NCBI GenBank assembly: GCA_032871835.1
Contig: CM065297.1
Location: 42,905,098-42,969,097 of the forward strand
Length of the DNA: 64,000 nucleotides
Origin: Dipteronia dyeriana
Taxonomy: Eukaryota; Streptophyta; Magnoliopsida; Sapindales; Sapindaceae
Direction: 5' to 3'
The notes beneath the pieces are model-generated. The model had not been told where the DNA came from. It worked only from the letters and a program-made list of their open reading frames with translations, and made no database searches. Both the position numbers and the translations under genes were made by a program. This document shows positions 34,112 through 45,664 of this stretch, piece after piece (the first letter of the stretch is position 1; every line of letters begins with the position of its first letter).

Positions 34112-34574
34112 CAAGGCCTAATGCAAGATGTTTAAAGTGTAGAGAAAATCCTTGTGAATGGCAAGGGTCAATAGATTCATATGGTTGGTAAGTTGCTACT
34201 ATTAAGACCCGTGAAAAGGTCAAGAGACAACAGAATAAAAGGAAAATTGGGCCTACCTAGAAAGAGACCAAGAAAGTAACCAAATCAAATGGAAGTGTTT
34301 CCTTTGTGGTGAAAAGGATCAAAGGAATAGACTGAATAAGAATGAATTCAACTTGCGTTTAGACAATGGAGCGTTGGTGTACGCTAGTGTAGTGGGAGAT
34401 AAAGGAATTAGTTTAGATTCTTATAGGCATTTAGATTAAATAGACGTTTATTATGTACCTCATATCAAAAGAAATTTAATTTCAGTTTCTTGTTGAAATA
34501 AATTTGGATATTCGGTTACTTTTAATAAAGCTTTTATCATTAGTAAGAATAACAATTTTTTTTGCAAAGGTACA
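34112..34574 (+). pseudogene. Copia B gag/protease junction with internal deletion
   Basis: The frame runs KWKCFLCGEKDQRNRLNKNE straight into FNLRLDNGALVYASVVG and later VYYVPHIKRNLISVSC. The first piece is a half zinc knuckle (C-x2-C, with its His and last Cys lost). The second is the C-terminal half of a copia protease. The protease active-site D-S/T-G segment that should lie between them is absent, so a deletion fused the two. Stops at about 34438 and 34495 follow. Confidence 0.65.
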
Positions 34575-37012
34575 TTGGAAAACTGTTTATTCTACTTGCA
34601 TAGAAATATCTCTCACTTGTTAGACACAGAATCAATGGAACCTAATCATAAAAAAGTAAAATTATCAAAAGATGAAACCTACCTATGGCATTTTCATCTA
34701 TGTCATATTAACCTTGATAGGTTTAAAATATTGGTTAGTGACGGACCTCTAAGTGACTTAAAGGTTGATGATCTACCAACTTGTGAATCTTGTTTGGATG
34801 GTAAAATGACCAAAGGCACAAGAGACACTGAATGTTTAGGATTAGTACACACTGATGTATGTGGTCCTATGAGCATTCAAGCTAGAGGTGGATATGAGTA
34901 CTTCATTACTTTCATGGATTATTACTCAAGATTTGGCTATGTGTATCTCATGGGACATAAGTCGGATGCTTTTGACATGTTCAAAGCATTATGAAGTAAA
35001 AAAGCAGCTTGAGAAACGCATAAAAATCTTGAGGTATGATCATGGTGGAGAATATCTATTTGGTGAGTTTCAATAATATCTTATTGATATTGGGATAGTT
35101 TCTCAGTTTTCTGCACCAGATACACCTCAACAAAATGGGGTGGCAGAAAGGAGAAATAGAACTCTTTTGGACATGGTTAGGTATATGTTGAGTTATTCAA
35201 CACTTCCTAATTATTTTTGGGGTTATTCTTTACAAACTGCTTTGTACATTCTAAACGTTATACCATCTAAGTCGGTTCCTAAAACACCGCATGAGTTGTG
35301 GACTGGGCAAAAGCCTAGTTTACAACACTTAAGGAAATTTGGATTTCCTAAGCAGGTGTTAAAAGGAAAGATAGAAAAGATGAAGCCCCGTTCAGAAATA
35401 TGAATATTTGTAGGGTATCCAAAAGGAGCCAAAGGATATTATTTCTATAGTCCTTCGGATCTTAAAGTATTTATTTTGAAAAATGCTAAATTTCTGAAAG
35501 AGGACTATATGAAAAATTTAGTGCCTAAACATAGAATTGTCCTGAATGAGCTTTCAAGAGATACAATTCCACATAAGGTTTCACATCCTAGCCAAATTGC
35601 AAGTTCTGCACCAATAGAAGATCAACAATCTACCATACCTCATCATAGTGGGAGGGTTTGTAGATAACCCGAAAGATACATCGGTCTAGGAGAATCTGTA
35701 GAGAATCTTCTGGACGATGATGATCCTTATAGGTACAAGTAAGCAATGGAAGATGTTGATTGTCACCATTGGCATAAGGCAATGCAATCCGAAATTGAAT
35801 CTATGATCAAAAACAAAATATGGTCTCTTGTAGACTTGCCTAAAGGGATAAAACCCATCGGGTGCAAGTGGGTATACAAGAGGAAAAGAGGAATGGATGG
35901 AAAGATGGAAACCTTTAAAGTTAGAATGGTAGCTAAAGGATACACGCAGAAGGAAGGTTCAATTATGAGGAAACCTTCTCTCCTGTGGCCATGCTTAAAT
36001 CCATAAGGATAATCTTATCCGTTACGGCATCTCTAGACCTAGGGATTTGGCAAATAGACGACAAGACAACTTTCCTTAATGGAAGTCTTGACGAAAGCAT
36101 CTATATGATGCAACCAGAAGGATTCATTGAAAAAGGCCAAGGTATGCAAGTTGTAAAAATCCATATATGGATTTAAGCAATCATCCAGATCCTGGAACAT
36201 AAAGTTCGATCAAGTCATGAAATTTTTTAGAATTATTTAAAACCTTGACGATCCCTATGTGTACAAAAGGATTTAAGGTGACAAGTTGGTTTTCCTAGTT
36301 CTTTACGTTGATAATATACTACTCATCAGAAACGATGTAGGTGTATTGACATCAATAAAAGACTGGTTGGCAAAACAATTTGATATGAAGAACGTAGGAG
36401 AATCAAGTTATATTCTTGGTATCAAAGTCATAAGAGATAGAAGAATAGAACGGTTGCCTTATCCCAAGCTTCATACATAGATAAAATTTTGTCTACATTT
36501 TCCATGCAAGATTCCAAGAAAGGTATGTTACCTTTCAGACATGGAATCAAACTTTCTAAGGAACAAGTTCCTAAGAATGAGCATGTAGAGAAATTCATGA
36601 GTAGGGTTCCATATGCCTTGGCAATTGGGAGTCTCATATATGCAATGCTCTGCACTAGACCAGATATTTGTTTTTCTATTAGCATAGTTAGCATGTTTCA
36701 ATCAAAACTTGGTCCTGATCACTGGATAACAGTCAAGCATATTTTCAAGTATCTCAGGAGAAAGAGAGATTACATGCTTGTATACTTCATAAGGGATTTA
36801 AATCCCGTTAGGTACACAGATCTTGATTTCCATTCGGATTTTGACTCCAGAAGATCAACATCAGGATCTGTGTTTACTCTTGGAGGAGGGGTAGTCATAT
36901 GGAGGAGTATCGTGCAATCTTGTATTATTGATTCCACCATGGAAGCTGAGTATATTGTAGCATACGAGTCTTATAAAGAGGTTGTCTGGCTCCGCCAATT
37001 CTTGATTGACTT
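34575..37012 (+). pseudogene. Copia B integrase, RT and N-terminal RNase H
   Basis: Order: pre-integrase region (LWHFHLCHINLDRF, then CESCLDGKMTK; about 34685-34810); integrase (HTDVCGP near 34850, RYDHGGEY near 35035 where RSDRGGEY is expected, [12 protein letters not shown] near 35128); RT (GCKWVYKRKRGMDG near 35862, YVDN at 36304-36315); RNase H start (STSGSVFTLGGG, EAEYIVAYESYKEVVW; about 36855-37000). The second RT catalytic aspartate is Asn through a G-to-A change at 36313, which should abolish activity. Stops and shifts occur near 34994, 35074, 35401, 35667 and 36174. At 37012 the RNase H frame is cut by an inserted LTR. Confidence 0.9.
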
Positions 37013-38833
37013 CGTAAGTTCCTCAGTTTTTGATTGGCTCATTTCGTTGACATCCACATTTGGGGATTAATGTGTAAGGGTAGTTTAGGCCATCATTGCT
37101 CAAGACCTAACTCAAGCTCGAAAAGGTAAATCACTTGCTTAACCTTGTTTGAAGAGTTTTTAGTGCACACACACACTGTCATGCATGTTTTTGAACATCT
37201 TATATGCTTGCTTATATGTTAATTTGTGTGTCTTTTTGCCATAACTTTTGCTTGCATGTTTGATGCATGTAGTTTGCCCTTAGAAGAGGTTTTTTCCTCT
37301 TAACCGCGGTTGAGACCGCTCCATGTGCATTGCCTCTGTCGCAGTATGCACAATGGTGTTCTCCAGGCATTGCACGTTGCTGCTACCGTGGCCTGTGCTT
37401 ATTGCATGCACAGCGGTCTCTAAAGCGGAGGTTCCCAGGCGATGCACCGCTTGCTCTGCCGCGGTTTGGACACTGTCTGTACAGTGGTCCAGACAATGGA
37501 GATTCCTAGGTGATGCACCACTCGCTCTACCGCGGTCCGGACACTTGGTTAGGACGCGGCACGTAGAACGGTCATGATAGGAATTAGTTGCCCTTCGTCC
37601 AATACGATGCAGTTTCGTGTAGGGTACATATATATATGTTCTCTTCTCTTCTATTTGGCTAGGGGAGTTCATGAAGCCATTTTTATGAGACCAAGCATTT
37701 ACAGAGAGAGAAATTGACTCTAATAGAGAGAGAGAGCTCCCAAGAACTCATTTTAACTTGACCAAACTCCAATCCATGAGCATCTAGCATCTTCTTGCAT
37801 CTTCCAAGCATGGAGTTCTTTTGTTTTTATTGCCTAGGTAATCTCTACATGCCTTAGAATATCTTGTTCCATTCTTATGACATGTATACCTATGGTTAGC
37901 AATTATTGTTGATTAAATGCATGCCATTGAGTTTAATTGCATTTATAACATGCTTGGAATGTTGATTGTTGGTTGAGATTAAAATTTTGTGATATCTCAG
38001 ATTTGTGACCATTTTGCCTTTCTAGCTAAATCTCTACGCTTTGCATTTAGATATTGTTTAGGACTCATTGATTGCATTTTGTTATTGCATTACAGTCCTT
38101 GCCATGCTTAATGACAACTTGTGTTGATATGGCTTTTGTGATAGCTAGCACTTAGGTCATTGTTGCCTCTAGCTAATTAGGTCATATTGATTGCATTTTG
38201 ATGATTGCATTTAATGATCATGCCATGCTTAATGACAACACATGTTGAAATGGCTTTGTTTGATAACTGGGATATAATGTTGTATAACTATATCTAGCTA
38301 AGTCTTTATGAACATTCATTTAAACATTGATTTCTAGGAATTGTACTTAGTGACATTCTTAAATTCCTAGATAAGCATTTAGTGTTGCCTAGCGTTACTC
38401 GCATGTTTGAATATTTTATTATATTCACTTAGGCTGTGTTTGACTCTTCATTGAGGTTAAGTCTTATGACTAATTGGTTAGTGCACAAGCATGTTGATCA
38501 AGAATTACTATTTAGGCCTTCTGGTAGTGTGAAAGGGTTAGTAACTAGAAAGTATGACGGTAGGTCAACCTAGGTTGTAAACTTTCAATCAATAGTGGAT
38601 TTGAGGATCGAGTGTGGTGCACATATTAGCCCGTGATTTTTCCCAGTTGGAGGGTTTCCACGTATATATCGTGTTTTTATTGTTTTAAGCATAATTTTTT
38701 TAATTGAATGCTTGTTTATTTGGGGTAGTTTTTGTTAATATTGATTAATCAAAAAATTGGTAATTGATTCGATTAAAACCTATTCAACCCCCTCCTCTAG
38801 GTTTATAGGCACACGCTTTCTATGGTATTTTTA
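37013..38833 (+). mobile_element. LTR inserted in copia B RNase H (probable solo LTR)
   Basis: The coding sequence reads FLIDF before and DLEAVPNANKQ after this 1.82-kb block. GACTT occurs on both sides (37008-37012 and 38834-38838) as a perfect 5-bp target-site duplication. The block has Sirevirus-like LTR character: GGTTTCCACGTATATATCGTG (about 38647) and ACCTATTCAACCCCCTCCTC (about 38790) near its end. Its termini are CG...TA rather than TG...CA, so both have mutated or the edges are slightly off. Three ~73-bp GC-rich units lie at 37340-37560. No internal coding domain, so a solo LTR is most likely. Confidence 0.75.
37340..37560 (+). repeat. ~73-bp tandem repeat inside the inserted LTR
   Basis: CCAGGCATTGCACG (about 37362), CCAGGCGATGCACCG (about 37436) and CTAGGTGATGCACCA (about 37507) begin three diverged units, each followed by a GCTCT-CCGCGGT-GGACAC-like stretch. 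This is the GC-richest part of the LTR. Confidence 0.65.
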
Positions 38834-39114
38834 GACTTGGAAGCGGTTCCAAATGCGAATAAGCAGATCATCATCTATTGTCACAATAATGGAACAATGA
38901 CTAATTCGAGAGAACCAAGAATTCATAAGAGAGGAAAACACATTGAAAGAAAGTACCATCTTTTAAGGGAAATTGTGCATAGGGGAGACGTGACGATAAC
39001 CAAGATCACGTCAGCAGAAAATCTAGCGGATCCCTTCACAAAGGTTCTTCCATAAAAGAGTTTTGATGGGCACCTTAAGAATATGGGGAAAAGAGACATG
39101 ACACATTTGTTATA
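38834..39114 (+). pseudogene. Copia B RNase H, C-terminal part
   Basis: It continues the RNase H frame after the inserted LTR: LEAVPNANKQIIIYCHNNG, then HIERKYHLLREIVHRGD and LADPFTKVLP, then a TAA at about 39053 followed in frame by SFDGHLKNMGKRDMTHLL. It is collinear with 19430-19709 of element A. RNase H removes the RNA strand during reverse transcription. The purine-rich AGCAAGTGGGAGA tract follows directly, ahead of the 3' LTR. Confidence 0.85.
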
Positions 39115-39129
39115 GAGCAAGTGGGAGAT

Positions 39130-41339
39130 TATTGGGATTATGCTCGATAACAAGAGTGTAATAATGTATTTGACAATCTTTTCAAATTAATAAAGTGATT
39201 TATAGTTTACCAAATATTATAGCATTTACAGTTTAATTAGTATAATTGTCAAAAATAAATAATCATAAGGTCAAAAAACCATGAGAAAAGAAGAATTGTT
39301 CATACATCTTGATATGTATGAGGTAGACACAATTCTTAAGTTAGTCTTGAATAATATTCACAACTTAAGACAAAGGTTAGGTGTCTTTATCTTGTCAAAG
39401 TTTTAGATTCTTTTGCTAGCATTTGAGTGGGATCAAATGTGTTATGATGAGTCTAAAATCATCAAAGTGTGGTGTCTTTGGGCAAAAGAATATAGTGCAC
39501 TGGGTGCATTGAATTGGATCACAGTGAAATAGTTTATATAGATCTTTCAATGGATAAAAGTTTTAATTTGAAGACAATCGGAGAGTCTATCTCAATCCTG
39601 AGATAAATGATGGACTTATGGTCACAAGTGTTGTCCTTTGAGCTATCAATGAGTACGATTACATAGCATAGTCCATCCTCCATAGTTTGGTGGTATTCAT
39701 TTATTAATCGATAGAAGACTTTATTTTTAGATTTGACATCGTGGCTCCATTTATTTAATAAGAGAAGAATTTTGTCATATGGATGTTTTGAGGTATTGGA
39801 TATTAAATCTTAACGTTAAGTTTTTATTAGTGTTTTTTAAAATATGGCTTCTGGACAAGTCAAAATATTCAAGTTCAAAATGTGGTCATACGAGGATACA
39901 GTTTCTCCATTAAGATTGTCTAGAGTATGAATGAGCAATATTAACTTATTCTATCTTTGTTTAAGAGTTCAATTTTAGTTCTTTAGTAGAATGAACTAAA
40001 ATTAATATATCGAACCTAAGTGAATCATTTGTTGATTGTGATTAGGTCATGTCTATTGGAGCTTAAATTTAGATAGCCCGTAAAGATCCCCAACCCACAC
40101 GAACTTGCATGGATCACTAGATATATTCTGCCAGACCAATTTATGGGTCCATCTAGAATTGTATTAAAGCATGTGGGCTAGTTTCTTTTAGCAATAGTGA
40201 GTCTAGTTCACATGTGGACTTTTTATTTAAGTCCAATTGATTTAATAGAGTAGGAAAAACAATATTTGACCCATATATATTGGCTTGGGCCGCTAAGGCT
40301 ATATATAATAGCTTATTTATTGTTTTTATATTTATTATATAGTTAAATGGAAATTAATTAATTTGTTAATAATTAAATATTTAAGTAAAAGTCAAAATCT
40401 AATTCCTAGTGGGAGAAGGTCTCCTAGAGTCATATTATTATTGGTAATTTGGTAAGTATTAAATACAATATTTGATAAGTAGATAAATAAAAGGAATTTA
40501 TTTATCTAGTTAAATTATGAAGTATTTGATTTCTATTAGGACTCTAATTGACAATTGGTCAAATTAGGAAGTTTTTTATTTAGTCACAATTTAATTTATA
40601 TTAAATAATTGGTTATTGAATAAATACACCATTTGAGTTGGATTAGGAGTCTTGGTATGTAAAAGAAATCCTATTTTTAAGAGGATTGAATCCAAAATTT
40701 GATAGCAGTCTTGGTGAAGTAGAAATCCTCTTTCTATGTGGATTTTCGGCCTTATATATATACTCCTTTATAGAATTTCGACAAAGACCTAATTTTTGGT
40801 GTGAGAAGTTATTTTTTATTTGTTTTTTTATATTCATATATATAAAAAAAACTTCGTCCAACTCATAGATATTCTGTATTGAATTCGGCCAAGGATAAGA
40901 GAAAAGAGGAACGTTGTGTTTTCGATAGTGCACTATTGGCCTTTACATCAAAAGGTTTTGTGTACAACATCGAATCAAGGTTCACCCGAGTTTCAATCAA
41001 ACAGATTGATAATTCACAAGTGATTGGACGTTCTTGGGTTTTCTCTTAGAGGATTATTGTGACTAACAAAGAAGAAGATTTTGTATGTTTCCATCCTCAA
41101 GTATACAATTAAAAGAATGGGAGCCCACACTCGTAGGTGATTAACGTTCGTGATTGGATTGGAAGATCTGTAGAATTCAATTCGACGTTAGTTTTATCGT
41201 CACAAAAAAATGGTACGATAATTTTAATATACGTCAATTAATCTAGGGTTAAGGTTCTTTCTATTAAAGGGAAAAAAAGTTAAATATACTAAACCCAATT
41301 TTACGCTTCTGTCGCATTTTGAGCCGATTTTTCCGTACA
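39130..41339 (+). repeat. Copia B 3' LTR
   Basis: Starts TATTGGGATTATG like B's 5' LTR and ends TTTTTCCGTACA. It lacks the ~78-bp stretch present in the 5' LTR at about 30704-30781: the sequence jumps from GTGGTCAT to ACGAGGATAC near 39888. The LTRs at 41677 and 44155 share that deletion. A ~170-bp tract (about 39430-39600) is nearly identical to 48814-48985 of element D. It is the first unit of a tandem LTR-spacer array. Confidence 0.85.
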
Positions 41340-41676
41340 AGATCAAGCAGAACTGGTACCTTGGTACCTTTTTCCTGAAACCCAGGTACCACAACACCAG
41401 CTCGGTACCCAAGTACTGCGATACCTTTTAGGGACCTATCCGGGGTATGTATCTTACATGCTCAGTAAGTAGAATGGTATCAGGAAGGTACCAACCTACT
41501 CAAACAAGGCGAACAAGAGCAGACCAGTATGGTATGGTACCAAACCACTAGATTCTAGAACCAGAGTTCTTCTCCAAGAAATGTAGGAAGAGGGGTTTGA
41601 CTTTCATGACACTAGAATTACCATTAATAGGGTCAACCGTACTTATGGAGGTAGTCAACCATATTAATGGAGAAAA
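41340..41676 (-). repeat. Array spacer 1 (LARD-2-family LTR fragment)
   Basis: On the minus strand it resembles about 53080-53400 and 57590-57950 of LARD-2: a CCATTAATATGGTTGACTACC block and then many GGTACC-containing repeats. Six GGTACC palindromes fall within its first ~200 bp. It is about 90% alike to spacer 2 at 43817-44154. Confidence 0.75.
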
Positions 41677-43816
41677 TGTTGGGATTATGCTCGATAGCAA
41701 GAGTATAGTAATGTATTTGACAATATTTTCATATTAATAAAGTGATTTCTAGTTTAACAAATCTTATAGCATTCAAAGTTTAATTATTATAATTGTCAAA
41801 AGTAAATAAACTTAAGGTCAAAAGACTATGAGAAAAGAAGAATTGTTTATACATCTAGATATGTATAATGTAGACACAATTCTTTAGTTAGTCTTAAATA
41901 ATATTCACAACTTAAGACAAGGGTTGAGCGCCGTTATCTTGTCAAATATGTAGATTCTTTTGCTAGCATTTGAGTGGAATCAAATGTGTAATGATGAGTA
42001 TAAAATCATCAAAGTGTGTTGTCTTTGGGCGAAAGAATCTAGTGCACTAGGTGCATTGAATTGGATCACTGTGAAATACTTTATCTAGAATCGTTAATGG
42101 ATAAAAGTTTTCACTTGAAGACAATCAGAGAGTCTATCTCAATCCTGAGATATATGATGGACGTATGGTCGTAAGTGTTATCATTTGATCTATCAATGGG
42201 TACGATTGTATAGCATAGTCTATCATCGATAGTTTGGTGGTATTTATTTGTTAATCGATAGAAGACGTCATTTATAGATATGGACATCATGGCTCCATTT
42301 ATTTAATGAGAGAAGAATTTTGTCATATGGATGTTTTGAGGTATTGGATATTAAATCTTAACGTTAAGTTTTTAATAGTGTTTTTTAAAATATGGCTTTT
42401 GGACAAGTCAAAATATTCAAGTTCAAAATGTGGTCATACGTGGATACACTTTATCCATTAAGACTGTCTAGGGTATGAATGGGAAATATAAACTTATTAT
42501 ATCTTTGTTTAAGAGTTCAATTTTAGTTCTTTAGTGAAATGAACTAAAATCAATAGATCAAACCTAAGTGAATCATTTGTTAATTGTGATTAGGTAATGT
42601 CTATTGGAGCTTAAATTTAGATAGCCCACAAAGATCCCCAGCCCACACGAACTTGCATGGATCACTTGATATATTTTGCCGGACCAATTTATGGGTCCAT
42701 CTAGAATTGTATTAAAGCATGTGGGCTAGTTTCTTTTAGTAACAGTGGGTCTAGTTCACATGCGAACTTTTTATTTAAGTCCAATTGATTTAATAGAGTA
42801 GGAAAAACAATATTGGCCCATATGTATTGGCTTGGGCCGCTAAGGCTATATATAATAGCTTATTATATTGTTTTTTATTTTATTATTTAATTAAAGGGAT
42901 ATTAATTTGTTTGTTAGTAATTAATTATTTAATTAAAAGTCAAAATCTTTTTCCTAGTAGGAGAAGGTCTCCTGAGTCTTATTATTGTTGGTAATTTGGT
43001 AAGTATCAATATTATATTCGATAAGTAGATAAATAAAATGAGTTTATTTGTCTAGTCAAATTATGAAGTATTTGATTTCTATTTGGACTCCAATTGACAA
43101 TTGGTCAAATTAGGAATTTTTTGATTTAGTCACAATTTAATTTATATTCAATAATTGGTTATTGAATAAATACACTATTTGAGTTGGATTAGGAGTCTTG
43201 GTATGTAAAAGAAATCCTATTTTTAAGAGGATTGAATCCAAATTTTGATAGCAGTCTTGGTGAAGTATAAATCCTCTTTGTAAGAGGATTTTTGGCTTTC
43301 TATATATACTCATTTAAAGAATTTCGACAAAGACCTAATTTTTAGTGTGAGAAGTTGTTTTTTATTTGTTTTTTTATATATTTATATATAAAAAAAAACT
43401 TCGTCCAACTCATAGATATTGTGTATTGAGTTCGATCAAGGAGAAGAGAAAAGAGGAACGTTTTTTTTTCGATAGTGCAATAGTGGTCTTTACATCAAAA
43501 GGTTTTTTGTACAACATCGAATCAAGGTTCACGCGAATTTCAATCAAATAGATTGATAATTCATAAGTGATCCTCAGATATACAATTAAAAGAAAGGGAG
43601 CCAACACTCCTAGGTGATTCACGTTTGTGATTGGATTGGAAGATCTTGAAGATTCAATTCGACGCTAGTTCTATCGTCACGAAAAATAGGTATGATAATT
43701 TTAATATACGTCAATTAATCTAGAGATAAGGTTCTTTCTATTAAAGGGATAAAATTTTAAATATACCAAACCCAGTTTTACGCTTCCACCCCGTTTTAAA
43801 CCGATTTTTCCGTACA
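41677..43816 (+). repeat. Copia LTR C1 (array unit 2)
   Basis: A complete LTR, TGTTGGGATTATG to TTTTTCCGTACA, with no primer site or coding sequence on either side. It shares the ~78-bp deletion with B's 3' LTR. Its junctions with both spacers are the same as those of its neighbours, which is the mark of a tandem duplication rather than independent insertion. Confidence 0.85.
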
Positions 43817-44154
43817 AGATCAACCAGAACCGGTACCTTGGTACCTCTTTCCTGAAACCTAGGTACCACAACACCAGCCCAATACCCGAGTACTACGATA
43901 CCTTTTCGGGACCTATCCGGGATATGTATCTAACCTGCTCCTAAAGTAGAATGGTATCAGGAAGGCACCAACCTACTAGAACAAGGCCAACAAGAGCAGA
44001 CTGGTATGGTAAGGTACCGAACCACTAGAGTCTAGAACCAGAGTTCTTCTCCAAGGAATGTAGGAAGATGGGGTTTGAATTTCATAACACTTAAAATACC
44101 ATTAATAGGGTCAACCATAATGACGGAGGTAGTCAACCATATTAATGGAAATAG
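43817..44154 (-). repeat. Array spacer 2 (LARD-2-family LTR fragment)
   Basis: Second copy of the ~340-bp spacer at 41340-41676, beginning AGATCAACCAGAACC and ending ATTAATGGAAATAG, with the same LTR junctions. Confidence 0.8.
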
Positions 44155-45664
44155 TGTTGGGATTATGCTCAATAGCAAAAGTATATTAATGTATTTGACA
44201 ATATTTTCATATTAATAAAGTGATTTCTACTATAACAAATCTTATAGCATTTATAGTTTAATTATTATAATTGTCAAAAGTAAATAATCGTAAGGTCAAA
44301 AGACTATGAGAAAAGAAGAATTGTTCATACATCTAGAAATGTATGAGGTAGACATAATTCTTTAGTTAGTCTTGAATAATATTCACAACTTAAGATAAAG
44401 GTTGGGCGCCTTTATCTTGTCAAATAAGTAGATTCTTTTGCAAGCATTTGAGTGGGATCAAATGTGTTATGATGAGTCTAAAATCAACAAAGTGTGGTGT
44501 CTTTGGGCAAAAGAAACTGGTGCACTGGGTCATTGAATTGTATCACAGTGAAATACTTTATCTAGAACCGTTAATGGATAATTTTTTTTTACTTGAAGAC
44601 AATCGGAGAGTCTATCCCAATCCTGAGATAAATGATGGACCTATAGTCGTAAGTGTTATTATTCAAGCTATCAATGAGTACGATTATATAGCATAGTCTA
44701 TCCTCGATAGTTTGGTAGTATTCATTTGTTAATCGATAGAAGACTTCATTTATAATTATGTACATCGTGGCTCCATTTATTTAATGAGAGTAGAATATCA
44801 CTATATGGATGTTTTGAGGTATTGGATATTAAATCTTAACGTTAAGTTTTTTATATTGTTTATTTAAATATGGCTTCTGGACAAGTCAAAATATTAAAGT
44901 TCAAAATGTGAGCATACGTGGATACACTTTCTCTATTAATATTGTCTAGGGTATGAACGAGCAATATTAACTTATTCTATCTTTGTTTAAGAGTTCAATT
45001 TTAGTTCTTTAGTGGACTGAACTAAAATTAATAGATCGAACCTAAGTGAATCATTTGTTGATTGTGATTAGGTCATGTCTATTGGAGCTTAAATTTAGAT
45101 AGTCCGCCAAGATCCCCAACCCACACGAACTTGTATGGATCACTTGATATATCCTGCTGGACCAATTTATAGGTCCATCTAGAATTGTATTAAGGCATGT
45201 GGACATGTTTCTTTTAGTTAGAAAGGGTCTAGTTACCATGTGGACTTTTTATTTCAGACCAATTGATTTAATAAAATAGGAAAAAAAAAATTGGCTGATA
45301 TATGGGCTTGGGCCGCTAAGGCTATATATAATAGCTTATTATATTGTTTATTATTTTATTAATTAATTAAATGGAAATAAATTAATTTGTTAATAATTAA
45401 TTATTTAATTAAAAGTCAAAATCTTTTTCCTAGTAGGAGAAGGTCTCCTAGAGTCACATTATTGTTGGTAATTTGGTACATATCGAATACTATATTCGAT
45501 AAGTAGATAAATAAAAGGAATTTATTTATCTCGTCAAATTATGAAGTATTTGATTTCTATTATGACTCTAATTGACAAATGGTCAAATTAGGAAGATTTT
45601 GATTTAGTCACAATTTAATTTTTATTAAATAATTGGTTATTGAATAAATACACTATTTGAGTTG
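44155..45664 (+). repeat. Copia LTR C2 (array unit 3), 3'-truncated
   Basis: Starts TGTTGGGATTATGC and shares the ~78-bp deletion. The tract 44382-44738 is almost identical to 30171-30528 of B's 5' LTR. At about 45665 (GAGTTGGA) it joins another LTR at its ~170th base (GACTATGAGAAAAG) with a 2-bp shared GA, so about 0.7 kb of its right end is missing. The 82-codon frame at 44448-44696 is LTR sequence. Confidence 0.85.

Larger units (their letters stand above)
29944..41339 (+). mobile_element. Copia element B with both LTRs
   Basis: 5' LTR 29944-32207, primer site, leader, gag, pol, polypurine tract and 3' LTR 39130-41339 are all in order. Both LTRs start TATTGGGATTATG, where other copies have TGTTGGGATTATG, so the change was shared at insertion. 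The flanks TTATC and AGATC differ, but both fit an original ATATC as found in the homologous uninterrupted LARD-2 LTR (GATATC at about 53401). The coding region is full of stops, lacks the protease active site and is split by an LTR insertion. Confidence 0.85.

Noticed and set aside
30237..44696. Two nearly identical 82-codon frames at 30237-30485 and 44448-44696, which could look like a small conserved gene
   Set aside because: Both lie at the same place inside copia LTRs. Other LTR copies have stops there, and the identity extends beyond the frame in a way that fits gene conversion.
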